The notes under the pieces are model-generated. The model was given only the letters and a program-made list of their open reading frames with translations, had not been told where the DNA came from and ran no database searches. A stretch of DNA of 64,000 bases, from contig NZ_PEFF01000001.1 in assembly GCF_002754375.1 (NCBI RefSeq), positions 5,225,501 through 5,289,500 of the forward strand. The letters are read 5' to 3'. The position numbers were made by a program, and so were the translations under genes. Shown piece after piece: positions 1 to 7,890 of this stretch; positions within the stretch are counted from its first letter, which is position 1, and every line of letters begins with the position of its first letter. The stretch comes from Variovorax sp. 54. Lineage in GTDB: Bacteria > Pseudomonadota > Gammaproteobacteria > Burkholderiales > Burkholderiaceae_C.

Positions 1-286
1 CGCGCTGCTCGAAGCGCTGCAGAGCGAGGCCTTTTATGTGGGTGCGATCGGCTCGCGCCGCAACGCCGACGCGCGGCGCGACCGCATGATCGAGCACTTC
101 GATCAGACGGCCGCATCGCTCGCTCGCCTGCGCGGGCCCATCGGCATCTTCATCGGCAGCAAGACGCCGCCCGAGATCGCGGTGAGCGTGATGGCCGAAA
201 TCCTGGCGGTAAAGAACGCGGTGACCTTGCCGCGCGAAGTGGAAGTGGCGCGCGCCAAGGAAATCCAGCAGCTGCAACCGAGCTGA
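1..286 (+). CDS. xdhC: XdhC family protein, C-terminal part (5' end outside window)
   Basis: About 94 C-terminal residues are visible, in a frame open to the left edge. They contain the Rossmann-type pattern of the XdhC C-terminal domain: YVGAIGSRR, then GPIGIFIGSKTPPEIAVS and AEILAVKNAV. XdhC proteins bind molybdenum cofactor and help insert its sulfurated form into xanthine dehydrogenase. The xdhA/xdhB genes would be expected just upstream, outside the window. The gene ends with TGA about 22 bases before the convergent stop of the ABC ATPase gene. The GTG at 38 is internal, because homology continues upstream of it. Family assignment is good; the exact partner enzyme is inferred. Confidence 0.8.
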   Translation, partial: ALLEALQSEAFYVGAIGSRRNADARRDRMIEHFDQTAASLARLRGPIGIFIGSKTPPEIAVSVMAEILAVKNAVTLPREVEVARAKEIQQLQPS

Positions 287-308
287 ACTGAACTGAATTG
301 GGCGAGGC

Positions 309-1100
309 TCAGTCCACGCCCAGCAGGTCGTAGATGCGGCGCACGTACTCGCCGAACTCGGGGCTGGTCTTCACGTGCAGCTTGCGCGGCTCGGGCAGCT
401 CGATGCGGAAGAAGTCGGCCATGCGTGCCGGGCCCGCCGTGAGCACGGCGCAGTGCGAGCCCAGGAACACCGCCTCCTGGATGCTGTGCGTGACCACGAT
501 GAAGGTCTTGCGGCTGCGCTCCCAGATGCGCAGCATCTCCAGGTTCATCTTCTCGCGCGTGAGCGCATCGAGCGCGCCGAAAGGTTCGTCCATGAGCACC
601 AGCTTCGGGTCGTGGATGAGCGCACGTGCGATGGCGGCGCGCTGCTGCATGCCGCCCGAGAGTTCATAGGGCAGCTTGTCGGCGAAGCCCGTGAGGCCGA
701 CCATGTCGAGCAGTTCGTGCGCGCGTGCCTTGGCGGCCTTGCGGTCCAGCCCGAGGATGTCGGCGGGCAGCAGCACGTTCTCGAGGATGGTGCGCCACTT
801 GAGCAGCAGCGGCTGCTGGAACACCATGCCGACATCGCGGCCCGCGTTGAAGCCTGTACCCCCAGGGCCGCCGATTTCGAGCGTGCCGCCGTCGTGGCCG
901 TGCAGGCCCGACAGGATCTTCAGCAGCGTCGACTTGCCGCAGCCCGACGGGCCGACCAGCGAGATCATGTCGCCCGCATGCACGTCCATCGTGACGTCGG
1001 ACACCGCGAGGAATTCTTCGTTGCGCTTGCGGTAGACCTTGCGCAGCTGCCGCATGCGGATCAGCGGTGCTGGCTCCTGCGGTTGCAACACGGCGCTCAT
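309..1100 (-). CDS. ABC transporter ATP-binding protein (nitrate/sulfonate/THI5-type)
   Basis: This 263-residue ATPase should power the permease encoded at 4073-4885. Walker [10 protein letters not shown] is at residues 50-58, the Q-loop VFQQ near 93, signature LSGGMQQR at 147-154, Walker B LVLMDEP at 167-173 and the H-loop histidine at 205. Size and motifs fit the SsuB/TauB group. The ATG at 1100 overlaps the TGA of the upstream DapA-like gene as ATGA, so translation is probably coupled and it is the last gene of a five-gene operon. The frame stays open far upstream, but that extension only shadows the DapA-like gene. The substrate is unknown. Confidence 0.93.
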   Translation of the reverse strand: MSAVLQPQEPAPLIRMRQLRKVYRKRNEEFLAVSDVTMDVHAGDMISLVGPSGCGKSTLLKILSGLHGHDGGTLEIGGPGGTGFNAGRDVGMVFQQPLLLKWRTILENVLLPADILGLDRKAAKARAHELLDMVGLTGFADKLPYELSGGMQQRAAIARALIHDPKLVLMDEPFGALDALTREKMNLEMLRIWERSRKTFIVVTHSIQEAVFLGSHCAVLTAGPARMADFFRIELPEPRKLHVKTSPEFGEYVRRIYDLLGVD

Positions 1101-2164
1101 GCCAGCCACCGTGCCAGGTTGTCGCGCACGAAGGCGTCGTCGGCCAGGTCGCCGTGCTGGCGGTAGACGCGGTCGATTTCCGCCGACTGTCCGTGGCCCA
1201 GGCCTTCTTCCGGATCGAGGCACCAGATGCCTTCGAGCAGACCCTGGCGCCGCAGCACCTCGTGGCAGCCCGCGATGCAGCCGTGGAAGTTGTTCGCCAC
1301 GTCGAAGAAGGCGGCGTTGCAGTCGGTCACGCGCGAATCGAGCGCGAGCAGGGCGGGGCTCAGCGCGCCGCCGCTGGCGGCCAGCTCGGCCTTGATCTGT
1401 TGCAGCTGGTGCACTGCGCTCGACGTCCACACCGACCAGTGGCCCAGCAGGCCGCCGCGAAAGCGCACCTGCACGGGCGCGCCGTCGCGCATCGCGGCAA
1501 AGGGCAGCGCGAGGTCGAGCACGATGTGGTCGTCGTTGCCGGTGTAGAGGAACACGCGCTCCTCGGCGCGCGCATCGACCAGCCCGCGCACCACGTCGAT
1601 GCTGCGGTAGCGGTTGAAGGGCGCGACCTTGATGGCGAGTGCGTTGGGGATGAGCGCGAAGCGGCGCCAGAAGTCGCTCGAGAGGATCGGGCCGCCGACC
1701 ACGGTCTGCAGGTAGAAGCCGATCAGCGGAATCTCCTGCGCCACCGCTTCGCAGTGGACGATGAGTTCGTCTTCCGATGCGCCGGCCAGCGCCGCGAGGC
1801 TCAGCAGCCCCGCGTGGTAGCCCAGAGAGACGGCGGTGCGCGCCTCGGCCTGCGCCTGCGCGGTCGGGCCGCACAGCCCGGCAATCATCGCCATGGGGCG
1901 GTCGTTCCAGGCCAGGCGGTCCTGCATCGCGGCTTCGAGCACGGTGGCGTACAGGCCGCGCTCGCGGATCGCGAACTGCGTGGTGTGCACGCCCACCGCC
2001 AGGCCGCCGACGCCGGCGTCGACGTAGTAGCGGGTCAGCGCGCGCTGGCGCTGGCGGTCGAGCTGGCGATGCGCGTCGAGTGCGAGCGGATGCGCCGGAA
2101 TGACGGTGCCTTGCGACAGCAGCGCAAGCACGTCGGCGGGAAGGTCGGAGCGGTTCAGTGACAT
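1097..2164 (-). CDS. DapA-like (dihydrodipicolinate synthase family) TIM-barrel aldolase
   Basis: The 355-residue protein resembles the DapA/N-acetylneuraminate lyase superfamily of class I aldolases. The likely Schiff-base lysine is Lys179 in ALAIKVAPF, and the preceding Tyr151 lies in the usual position (GFYLQ). The usual GTTGE phosphate-binding segment is replaced by GVHTTQF near residue 58, and the C-terminus is longer than in true DapA of about 290 residues. It is therefore unlikely to make dihydrodipicolinate; a catabolic retro-aldol or dehydratase role on a substrate brought in by the neighbouring ABC transporter is an inference. It starts 12 bases after the acetyltransferase stop and overlaps the ATPase start. 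Confidence 0.75.
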   Translation of the reverse strand: MSLNRSDLPADVLALLSQGTVIPAHPLALDAHRQLDRQRQRALTRYYVDAGVGGLAVGVHTTQFAIRERGLYATVLEAAMQDRLAWNDRPMAMIAGLCGPTAQAQAEARTAVSLGYHAGLLSLAALAGASEDELIVHCEAVAQEIPLIGFYLQTVVGGPILSSDFWRRFALIPNALAIKVAPFNRYRSIDVVRGLVDARAEERVFLYTGNDDHIVLDLALPFAAMRDGAPVQVRFRGGLLGHWSVWTSSAVHQLQQIKAELAASGGALSPALLALDSRVTDCNAAFFDVANNFHGCIAGCHEVLRRQGLLEGIWCLDPEEGLGHGQSAEIDRVYRQHGDLADDAFVRDNLARWLA

Positions 2165-2176
2165 GGGCGAAGGTCC

Positions 2177-3022
2177 TCAGGCGAACTCGGGGCCGGCGAT
2201 GGCGTGGATGAAGGCGGGGTGTCCGGTGGGCGGCTGCGCGCCCTCGCGCGTGGCCAGTGCCATGCGCGTGAAGCTGCGTTGGGGCGTGAAGCCGGCGGCG
2301 CGCAGCGCGGCGGTCATGGCCTTGCGGTCGTCGGGCACGTCGATGTAGATGCGGCCGTCGATGCCGCGCGCGGCCTGCGTCAGCAGCGCGGCGGCGACGG
2401 TTTCGTCGGACGACAGCAGCGGGCCGATGTGGTGCGCGGTGCGCCCTGCGCGCACGAGGCCGAAGCCCAGGCCGTTGCGCACGCAGCGGCTGTCGTCGCG
2501 GCCGAGCAGGTCGGCGAGCACGGCGGGGCGCGCGAAGCCCAGCGCCTGCGCGTCGAGCGCGGAGAGGTTGTCGAGGGCCGGCTTGTCGATGGCGAGCGAT
2601 GCGGTGGCCGGTGCGGCCTCGCGCTGCCAGCGCGTGAGCCGCCACAGCGGTGTGAAGCCGAAGCTCGCATAGAGCGGTTCGCCCTGCGGCGTGGCGTCGA
2701 GCATCGCGACGAGGCCGGCGGCCTTCACCTGGTCGAGGCAGCGCGCGAACACCGCTCGGCCCAGGCCTTGCCCACGCGCGGCGGGCAGCACGAGGATCAT
2801 GCTGATCCAGGCCACGCCGTCCATCGGCAGCACCGCGCCGCTGGCGATGAGCTGGCCCTCGCTATCACGCATGTCATGCACGCCATGCACCGTGCCGAGC
2901 CGCTCGAACAGCCGCCAGTCGTGCGCGGTCTGGTTCCAGCCGCTCGCGGCGACCAGCGCGTCGAGCATCGGGGCGATGCCGGGCGTGATCGACGAGAGTG
3001 CTTCGACGGCGGGCATGGTCAT
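2177..3022 (-). CDS. GNAT family N-acetyltransferase, two-domain form
   Basis: This 281-residue protein has an N-terminal GNAT fold. The acetyl-CoA pyrophosphate loop RGQGLG is at residues 83-88, preceded by the hydrophobic strand ISMILVLP and followed by a segment ending [10 protein letters not shown], typical of GNAT motif B. The C-terminal half (about 150-270) looks like a second, degenerate GNAT-like domain ending [10 protein letters not shown]. The first of two in-frame ATGs was chosen; it lies 4 bases after the epimerase stop, so the genes are co-transcribed. The substrate is unknown but presumably relates to the compound handled by this operon. Confidence 0.78.
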   Translation of the reverse strand: MTMPAVEALSSITPGIAPMLDALVAASGWNQTAHDWRLFERLGTVHGVHDMRDSEGQLIASGAVLPMDGVAWISMILVLPAARGQGLGRAVFARCLDQVKAAGLVAMLDATPQGEPLYASFGFTPLWRLTRWQREAAPATASLAIDKPALDNLSALDAQALGFARPAVLADLLGRDDSRCVRNGLGFGLVRAGRTAHHIGPLLSSDETVAAALLTQAARGIDGRIYIDVPDDRKAMTAALRAAGFTPQRSFTRMALATREGAQPPTGHPAFIHAIAGPEFA

Positions 3023-3026
3023 GGGC

Positions 3027-4076
3027 TCAGTACTTGCCGTCGCGCGATTCGAACTTCGTGGGCTTGCCGTACTGGCGTTGCTCGCGCGAGATCCAGTCAG
3101 CCACCCAGCGGATCTGCTGCGCGAGCGGCACGCGCGGGTAGCCGAACAGGCGCTCGGCCTCGCCGGTGTTCATGAGCCAGGCGGTCGGCGCCTCTTGCCC
3201 GGTGATCGTCGCGGGCTTGTCGAACTGGCGCGCGAATTCCTCGGCGAGCCAGCGGATCGACGTGGTCTCGGGGCCGCTCACGTTGAGCGGCGAGGTCGGC
3301 ACGGTGGCCGCCGCGAGGCAGCGCAGCGCCTGCGCGTTCGCGTCGCCCTGCCAGATCACGTTGACGTGGCCCATGGTCACGTCGACCGGCTCGCCGCGCC
3401 ACACTTTGAGCGCCACGTCGGCCAGCACGCCGTAGCGCAGGTCGATGGCGTAGCTCAGGCGGAACAGGCGGCCGGGCGTGCTGTGGCGCTGCGAGAAGTA
3501 CTCGAACATGCGCTCGCGGCCCACGCACGAGTTGGCGTATTCGCCGGGCGGGTTGGGCGCGTCGCTCTCGCTCGCACCCTGGCTGGTCACGGGCACGAAG
3601 GGGTACACGCAGGCGGTCGAGAAGGCGACGATGCGCGAGGCATGGAAGTGCTCGGCCACCAGCGCCGGCACGTGCGCGTTCATGGCCCAGGTCAGCGGGT
3701 TGTCGGCGTCGGCGCCGAACTTGCGGCCGGCCATGAACACGATGTTGGCGCAGGGCGGCAGCGCGGCGATGGCGGCGCGGTCGAGCAGGTCGCAGGCAAT
3801 GGTTTCGATGCCGTGCGCTTCGAGCGCTTCGCGCACGCCGGCTTCGCTGAAGCGGGCGACGGCGATCACGCGGCGACCGGGCATGGCGTTCTTCGCGAGG
3901 CGGGCCAGCGTGGGGCCCATCTTGCCGCCGACGCCGAGGATCATCAGGTCGCCGTCGAGGCGGGCCATGTCGCGCACGAGGTCGCGCGAGGGCGTGGCCA
4001 GGTAGTCTTCGAGTGCGGCTTCGCTCTCGAAGCGCTCGGGAAAGGGCAGGTCGTCGAGGACAGGCGTGGAGGTCAT
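3027..4076 (-). CDS. NAD(P)-dependent epimerase/dehydratase-like protein with altered active site
   Basis: This 349-residue extended short-chain dehydrogenase has a Rossmann nucleotide-binding loop GVGGKMG at residues 48-54, an acidic turn CDLLD near 95, and an epimerase-like core (STACVYP, NVSGPE). The catalytic tyrosine is present (Tyr180 in GEYANSC), but the lysine expected four residues later is Cys184, so the usual YxxxK pair is broken. It may bind nucleotide yet catalyse something other than classic epimerisation. Its ATG overlaps the permease TGA as ATGA and it is followed after 4 bases by the acetyltransferase gene. Fold assignment is firm; the reaction is unknown. Confidence 0.75.
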   Translation of the reverse strand: MTSTPVLDDLPFPERFESEAALEDYLATPSRDLVRDMARLDGDLMILGVGGKMGPTLARLAKNAMPGRRVIAVARFSEAGVREALEAHGIETIACDLLDRAAIAALPPCANIVFMAGRKFGADADNPLTWAMNAHVPALVAEHFHASRIVAFSTACVYPFVPVTSQGASESDAPNPPGEYANSCVGRERMFEYFSQRHSTPGRLFRLSYAIDLRYGVLADVALKVWRGEPVDVTMGHVNVIWQGDANAQALRCLAAATVPTSPLNVSGPETTSIRWLAEEFARQFDKPATITGQEAPTAWLMNTGEAERLFGYPRVPLAQQIRWVADWISREQRQYGKPTKFESRDGKY

Positions 4077-4885
4077 TGGATTCTTGCGTCCTGGGTGATG
4101 AAGAGGCGCTCCAGCAGAAGCACCAGCAGATAGAGCAGCACGCCCAGGCCCGTGATGAGCAGCACGGCCATGAAAACCGCGGGCGTGTCCAGCGAGGCCT
4201 GGACCTGAATCATCAGATAGCCCAGGCCGCGTTCCGAAGCGATGAACTCGCCCACCACCGCACCCGCGACGGCGAGGATGGTGGCGACCTTCATGCCCGA
4301 GAACACGTACGGCAGCGAGCCCGGCAGCTGGATGTAGCGGAACAGCTGCCAGCGCGAGCCCTTGAGCGCGCGCACGAGGTCGAGCAGCTCGGGTTCGGTC
4401 TCGTTGAGCCCGCGGATGGTGGTCAGCAGGATGGGGAAGAAGCACAGGCTGAACGTGATCAGGATGTTCGGCCCGATGCCGTAGCTGAACCAGACGATCA
4501 CCAGCGGCCCCATCGCCACCTTCGGGATCATGTTGAGCGTGACCAGCAGCGGGAACACCACCAGCATCAGCCGCTTGCTGGTGATGAAGAGCAGGGCGCA
4601 AAGAATGCCGAGCACCAGCCCGAGCGCGTAGCCGCCGAACACTTCGAGCGCGGTGACGCCGGTGTTCTTGAGCCAGCTGTAGTTCGGGTTGGCCAGCGTG
4701 GCCAGCACCTTCGAGGGCGCCGGCAGGATGAAGGGCTGGATCGCGAAGACCCGCACCGCCAGCTCCCACAGCGCGATGCCCGCCAGATGCACGGCGACCA
4801 CGAGGGCCCAGCGCTGCCATTCGGGGCGCTCGCCCGACAAGGGCGCAGGTGCGGGGGGCGCCAGAGCGCCATCAGGTGCCGTCAT
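4073..4885 (-). CDS. ABC transporter permease (SsuC/TauC-like)
   Basis: This 270-residue inner-membrane protein has about six hydrophobic segments and the binding-protein-dependent permease EAA region around residues 165-200 (LNETEPELLDLVRALKGS). It should pair with the ATPase at 309-1100 and the binding protein at 5766-6761. The ATG at 4885 gives the usual family length; an upstream in-frame start would add an unlikely hydrophilic stretch and run close to the TetR operator. It is the first gene of the minus-strand operon, about 80 bases after the end of tetR, with an operator-like dyad in between. Confidence 0.9.
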   Translation of the reverse strand: MTAPDGALAPPAPAPLSGERPEWQRWALVVAVHLAGIALWELAVRVFAIQPFILPAPSKVLATLANPNYSWLKNTGVTALEVFGGYALGLVLGILCALLFITSKRLMLVVFPLLVTLNMIPKVAMGPLVIVWFSYGIGPNILITFSLCFFPILLTTIRGLNETEPELLDLVRALKGSRWQLFRYIQLPGSLPYVFSGMKVATILAVAGAVVGEFIASERGLGYLMIQVQASLDTPAVFMAVLLITGLGVLLYLLVLLLERLFITQDARIQ

Positions 4886-4946
4886 CTCAATTCCTGGGTC
4901 TAGGAAGCAATGCGGCGAATCATAGGAGTCGCCACGACCCGAGTCA

Positions 4947-4960
4947 ACCAACTAGTTGAT
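4947..4960. promoter_or_regulatory. Putative TetR operator 1, upstream of the permease operon
   Basis: The 14-base core ACCAACTAGTTGAT is a palindrome apart from one base, and its central ten bases are perfectly symmetric. It lies between the tetR stop and the permease start, about 62 bases before the permease ATG. Over 20 bases (4944-4963) it matches the dyad at 5702-5721 at 17 positions. Binding by the adjacent TetR protein is inferred from this repetition. Confidence 0.65.
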
Positions 4961-4965
4961 AATTT

Positions 4966-5646
4966 TCACGCGGCGGCTTTGTCAGGCCGCAAGGCATTGA
5001 GCGCGAACTCGATCACGTGCCGGCGGCGCTGCAGCAGCGCGCCGCGTGCGTCCAGGGGCTTGCCGAAGATGGCCGACAGCGTGTGGTTGTTGGAGAAGAA
5101 GAAGTACGAGATGCCCGCGATCGAGATGTAGAGGTTGATCGCGTCGAAGTCGGGCCGGAACACGCCGGCCGCCACGCCGCGCTTGAGCGTGGCTTCGAGC
5201 ATCTCGATGAAGGGCGAGTGCATCTTCTGCAGCCGCTCCGACTCGCGCAGGTGCGCGCCGTGATTGCGGTTCTCGTCGGCCAGCAGCGCAATGAACTCGG
5301 GGTGCTCGGCCAGGTAGTCGAACGAGAAGGCCACCAGCTGCTTCATGGCCTCGAGCGGCTCTAGCTCGTCGAGCGTGAGCTTCTGTTCCTTCTCGCGGAT
5401 CTCGGCATAGACGGATTCGAGCGCGACCAGGTACAGCCCCTGCTTGCTGTCGAAGTAGTGGTACACGAGCTGCTTGTTGACCCCGGCGTTGGCGGCGATC
5501 TCGTCGACGCGCGCGCCCGCGAAGCCCTTGGTGGCGAACTCGGCCACTGCGGCGGAGATGAGTGCCTGCTTGGCGGCGACGGGGTCGCGCTCGCGTTTCG
5601 TGGCAACGGTGCTGCGGGCGGTGCGGGTAGGGCTGGTGGCGGTCAT
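4966..5646 (-). CDS. TetR/AcrR family transcriptional regulator
   Basis: This 226-residue regulator has an N-terminal TetR helix-turn-helix at about residues 27-73 (VDEIAANAGVNKQLVYHYF) and a helical ligand-binding C-terminal domain. The ATG at 5646 was chosen because it leaves a usual-length lead before the DNA-binding domain and clears the operator at 5705-5718. It sits between two halves of an ABC transporter: the binding-protein gene diverges from it and the permease operon follows it. Matching dyads lie at both boundaries, so it probably represses itself, the binding protein and the operon until a transported ligand appears. The ligand is unknown. Confidence 0.9.
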   Translation of the reverse strand: MTATSPTRTARSTVATKRERDPVAAKQALISAAVAEFATKGFAGARVDEIAANAGVNKQLVYHYFDSKQGLYLVALESVYAEIREKEQKLTLDELEPLEAMKQLVAFSFDYLAEHPEFIALLADENRNHGAHLRESERLQKMHSPFIEMLEATLKRGVAAGVFRPDFDAINLYISIAGISYFFFSNNHTLSAIFGKPLDARGALLQRRRHVIEFALNALRPDKAAA

Positions 5647-5704
5647 GGTGTTCTGGTTCTCCCGGCAGTGGCAACGTGGTCTGGATGATCTGGATTGCTT
5701 GTCA

Positions 5705-5718
5705 ACCAAACAGTTGGT
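5705..5718. promoter_or_regulatory. Putative TetR operator 2, between tetR and the binding-protein gene
   Basis: ACCAAACAGTTGGT is a near-palindrome and shares flanking TCA and AAT bases with operator 1. It lies 58 bases before the tetR start and 47 bases before the binding-protein start, a place where one bound repressor could close both divergent promoters. The consensus half-site for the two operators is ACCAA. Confidence 0.65.
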
Positions 5719-5765
5719 AATATAAATTTCAGGACCTGTTTTTACCTTCTTTTGGAGTGATCCGC

Positions 5766-6761
5766 ATGAAAAAGCTGTTGTCGGCCGCCGGCGCCACCGC
5801 CTTGCTGATGGCCTCGGGCCCCGCCGCATTCGCGGCCGATGCCATGAGCCTGATGCTCAACTGGACACCCACGGCCGATCATGCGCCGATCTATTTTGCG
5901 AAGGCCAAGGGCTGGTACACCGAGGCGGGCATCGACCTGAACATCGAGGCCGGCAAGGGCTCGGCCGTGTCGGCGCAGCGCGTGGGCACGGGTGGCAGCG
6001 ACCTGGGCATTTCCGACCTGCCCACGACGATCCAGGCCAAGGGCAAGGGGGCCGATGTGAAGGCCGTGATGGTCATCTATGCCAACAGCCCGCAGGGCTT
6101 CTACTGGCTCAAGTCGTCGGGCATCAACGGCCCGAAAGACTTCGCGGGCCGCAAGATCGGCAACCCGCCGGGCGACGCTGCGCGCCTCATGTGGCCGGCC
6201 TTCGCGAAGAAGGTGGGGCTCGACCCGGCCAGCGTGACCTTCGTCAACGTGAGCCCGCAGGCCAAGGTGGCGGCGCTGAAGAGCAAGTCGGTCGACATCA
6301 TCAGCGACTTCTACAACGAGCACGACCTGAAGGCGCGCGAGTTCGGCGCCGACCTGGGCTTTCAGCCGTGGCGCGACGCGGGCGTGAACGTGTACGGCAA
6401 CTCGCTCATCGTGAACGGCCCCTACCTCGCGAAGAACCCGGGCCAGGTGAAGAAGTTCGTCGCCGTGACGCAGCGCGCCTACGACGCCTGCGTGAAGAGC
6501 TTCGAGCCCTGCCTGCAGGCGCTGCAGGCCAGCGTGAGCGGCCTCACGCCCGACAACCAGCGCGACCAATGGATGCGCATCAAGCAACTGATGCGCGACG
6601 ACACCACCACCAAGGTGGCGCTCGGCGCCTTCGACGGTGCGCGCGTGAAGGCCGACTACGAACTGGTGTCCTCGCTGATCGGCATCGACAAGGCCTACGA
6701 CCCGGCGACGCTGTTCACCAACGAGTTCCTCGACAAGGGCGTGCGCATGGCGCCCAACTGA
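5766..6761 (+). CDS. ABC transporter substrate-binding protein, NMT1/THI5-like
   Basis: The 331-residue periplasmic protein has a cleavable signal peptide (MKKLL, hydrophobic core, cleavage probably after AAFA). Its mature start LNWTPTADHAPIYFA and the following GWYTEAGIDLNIEAGKGS are typical of the THI5/NMT1 family, which includes pyrimidine-precursor, riboflavin and sulfonate binders. The ATG at 5766 was preferred to the GTG at 5757 because GGAG at 5754-5757 is well spaced from it. Its permease and ATPase are on the opposite strand beyond tetR. The ligand cannot be read from the sequence. Confidence 0.9.
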   Translation: MKKLLSAAGATALLMASGPAAFAADAMSLMLNWTPTADHAPIYFAKAKGWYTEAGIDLNIEAGKGSAVSAQRVGTGGSDLGISDLPTTIQAKGKGADVKAVMVIYANSPQGFYWLKSSGINGPKDFAGRKIGNPPGDAARLMWPAFAKKVGLDPASVTFVNVSPQAKVAALKSKSVDIISDFYNEHDLKAREFGADLGFQPWRDAGVNVYGNSLIVNGPYLAKNPGQVKKFVAVTQRAYDACVKSFEPCLQALQASVSGLTPDNQRDQWMRIKQLMRDDTTTKVALGAFDGARVKADYELVSSLIGIDKAYDPATLFTNEFLDKGVRMAPN

Positions 6762-6776
6762 AGTGAGGACGCTGCC

Positions 6777-7127
6777 TTAGCCCGACTTGGCGGCGGGCGG
6801 CACCTTCGGGTTGCCCTTCTGCCGTTCGCGGAAGAGGGCGGTGCGCATCAGGAAGATGGTGGTGATTGGCGCCGTCAGCACCACGAACAGCACGATCAGC
6901 ATCGCGTGCAGGAACAGGCTGAAGCCCTGCACCGAGAAGTAGGCAATGGTGGCCACCGTCAGGCACCAGGCGCCCACGGTGGCACCCAGCGTGGGTGCAT
7001 GGATGCGGCGGAAGAAGGTCGGCAGGCGCACCAAGCCGAAGGAGCCGATGGCCGCGAAGGCCGCGCCCAGCACGGCGAACACCGCGGTGATGATCTCCGC
7101 CCACAGCGGTAGGGCAGTGGCGCTCAT
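6777..7127 (-). CDS. mrpG: Mrp Na+/H+ antiporter subunit G
   Basis: This small membrane protein of 116 residues has three hydrophobic segments. The stretch FAAIGSFGLVRLPTFFRRIHAPT is the typical MrpG/MnhG signature around residues 24-45. It is the last subunit of the seven-part Mrp cation/proton antiporter complex. Its ATG overlaps the mrpF stop as ATGA, so it is translationally coupled. The C-terminal tail is basic and cytoplasmic in appearance. Confidence 0.93.
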   Translation of the reverse strand: MSATALPLWAEIITAVFAVLGAAFAAIGSFGLVRLPTFFRRIHAPTLGATVGAWCLTVATIAYFSVQGFSLFLHAMLIVLFVVLTAPITTIFLMRTALFRERQKGNPKVPPAAKSG

Positions 7128-7402
7128 TCGATCACCTCCCCGCGCAACAGGAACTTGGCCAGCGAGGTCGAGCCCACGAAACCGAACAGCGCGACCAGCA
7201 TCGCCGCCTCGAAGTACACGCTGCTCGCGTAGTTGATGCCCAGCACCAGCATCATCAGCATGCCGTTGATGTACAGGCAGTCCAGCGCCATCACGCGGTC
7301 TTGCGCGGACGGGCCGGCCAGCAGGCGGAACAGGGCGCACAGCATGGCCACGGCCAGCAGGAAGAGCGCGGCCTTCAGGGCCCAGAAAAGAACAGGCGTC
7401 AT
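7124..7402 (-). CDS. mrpF: Mrp Na+/H+ antiporter subunit F
   Basis: This 92-residue protein has three predicted membrane segments. LLAGPSAQDRVMALDCL around residues 27-43 carries the conserved GP(S/T)xxDRVxALD pattern of MrpF. It overlaps both neighbours by ATGA (mrpE upstream, mrpG downstream), as expected for a complex made at fixed stoichiometry. Confidence 0.93.
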   Translation of the reverse strand: MTPVLFWALKAALFLLAVAMLCALFRLLAGPSAQDRVMALDCLYINGMLMMLVLGINYASSVYFEAAMLVALFGFVGSTSLAKFLLRGEVIE

Positions 7403-7890
7403 GATTCGAAAATCTCCATCAGCGGACGTTCGTAGCGGGTCTTGATCATGGCGATGAAGGCCGCGTCGTCCTCGAGGTCGAACACGTGGATCAGCAGCAT
7501 GGTGCGGTCGAACGAGACCTCGCCCCAGGCGGTGCCGGGCGTGAGGCACATGATCATCGCGAGCACGGCGAGCCCGTTGGGGTCGCGCATGTCCAGCGGA
7601 ATCTGCACGAAGCGCGCCGAGATGTCGGCGGTGCGGCGCGTGAGCAGCAGCCGCGCCACGTCGTACGCCGACTTCAGCATGTCGAAGGTGACGAGAAACG
7701 ACAGCCGCAGCGCCACGCCGGGCCGGCGCATGCGCACCCTGGCCGGCCGCAGGCCCTTGGTGATCAGCGGTACGGCAATGGCGAGCACCGCGGCCGACAG
7801 CAGCGTGGCCGCTTCGAGCGACTGGTTGAGCAGCAGCCAGATGATGAACAGCGCGAGCGACAGCGGTGGGGAAGGCATCAAGCGCTTCAT
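7399..7890 (-). CDS. mrpE: Mrp Na+/H+ antiporter subunit E
   Basis: This 163-residue subunit has two N-terminal hydrophobic segments (LALFIIWLLLNQS and LLSAAVLAIAVPLI) and a cytoplasmic domain containing LTPGTAWGEV near residue 115, the MrpE/MnhE hallmark TPGT. Start and stop overlap mrpD and mrpF by ATGA. The length matches the family. Confidence 0.93.
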   Translation of the reverse strand: MKRLMPSPPLSLALFIIWLLLNQSLEAATLLSAAVLAIAVPLITKGLRPARVRMRRPGVALRLSFLVTFDMLKSAYDVARLLLTRRTADISARFVQIPLDMRDPNGLAVLAMIMCLTPGTAWGEVSFDRTMLLIHVFDLEDDAAFIAMIKTRYERPLMEIFES

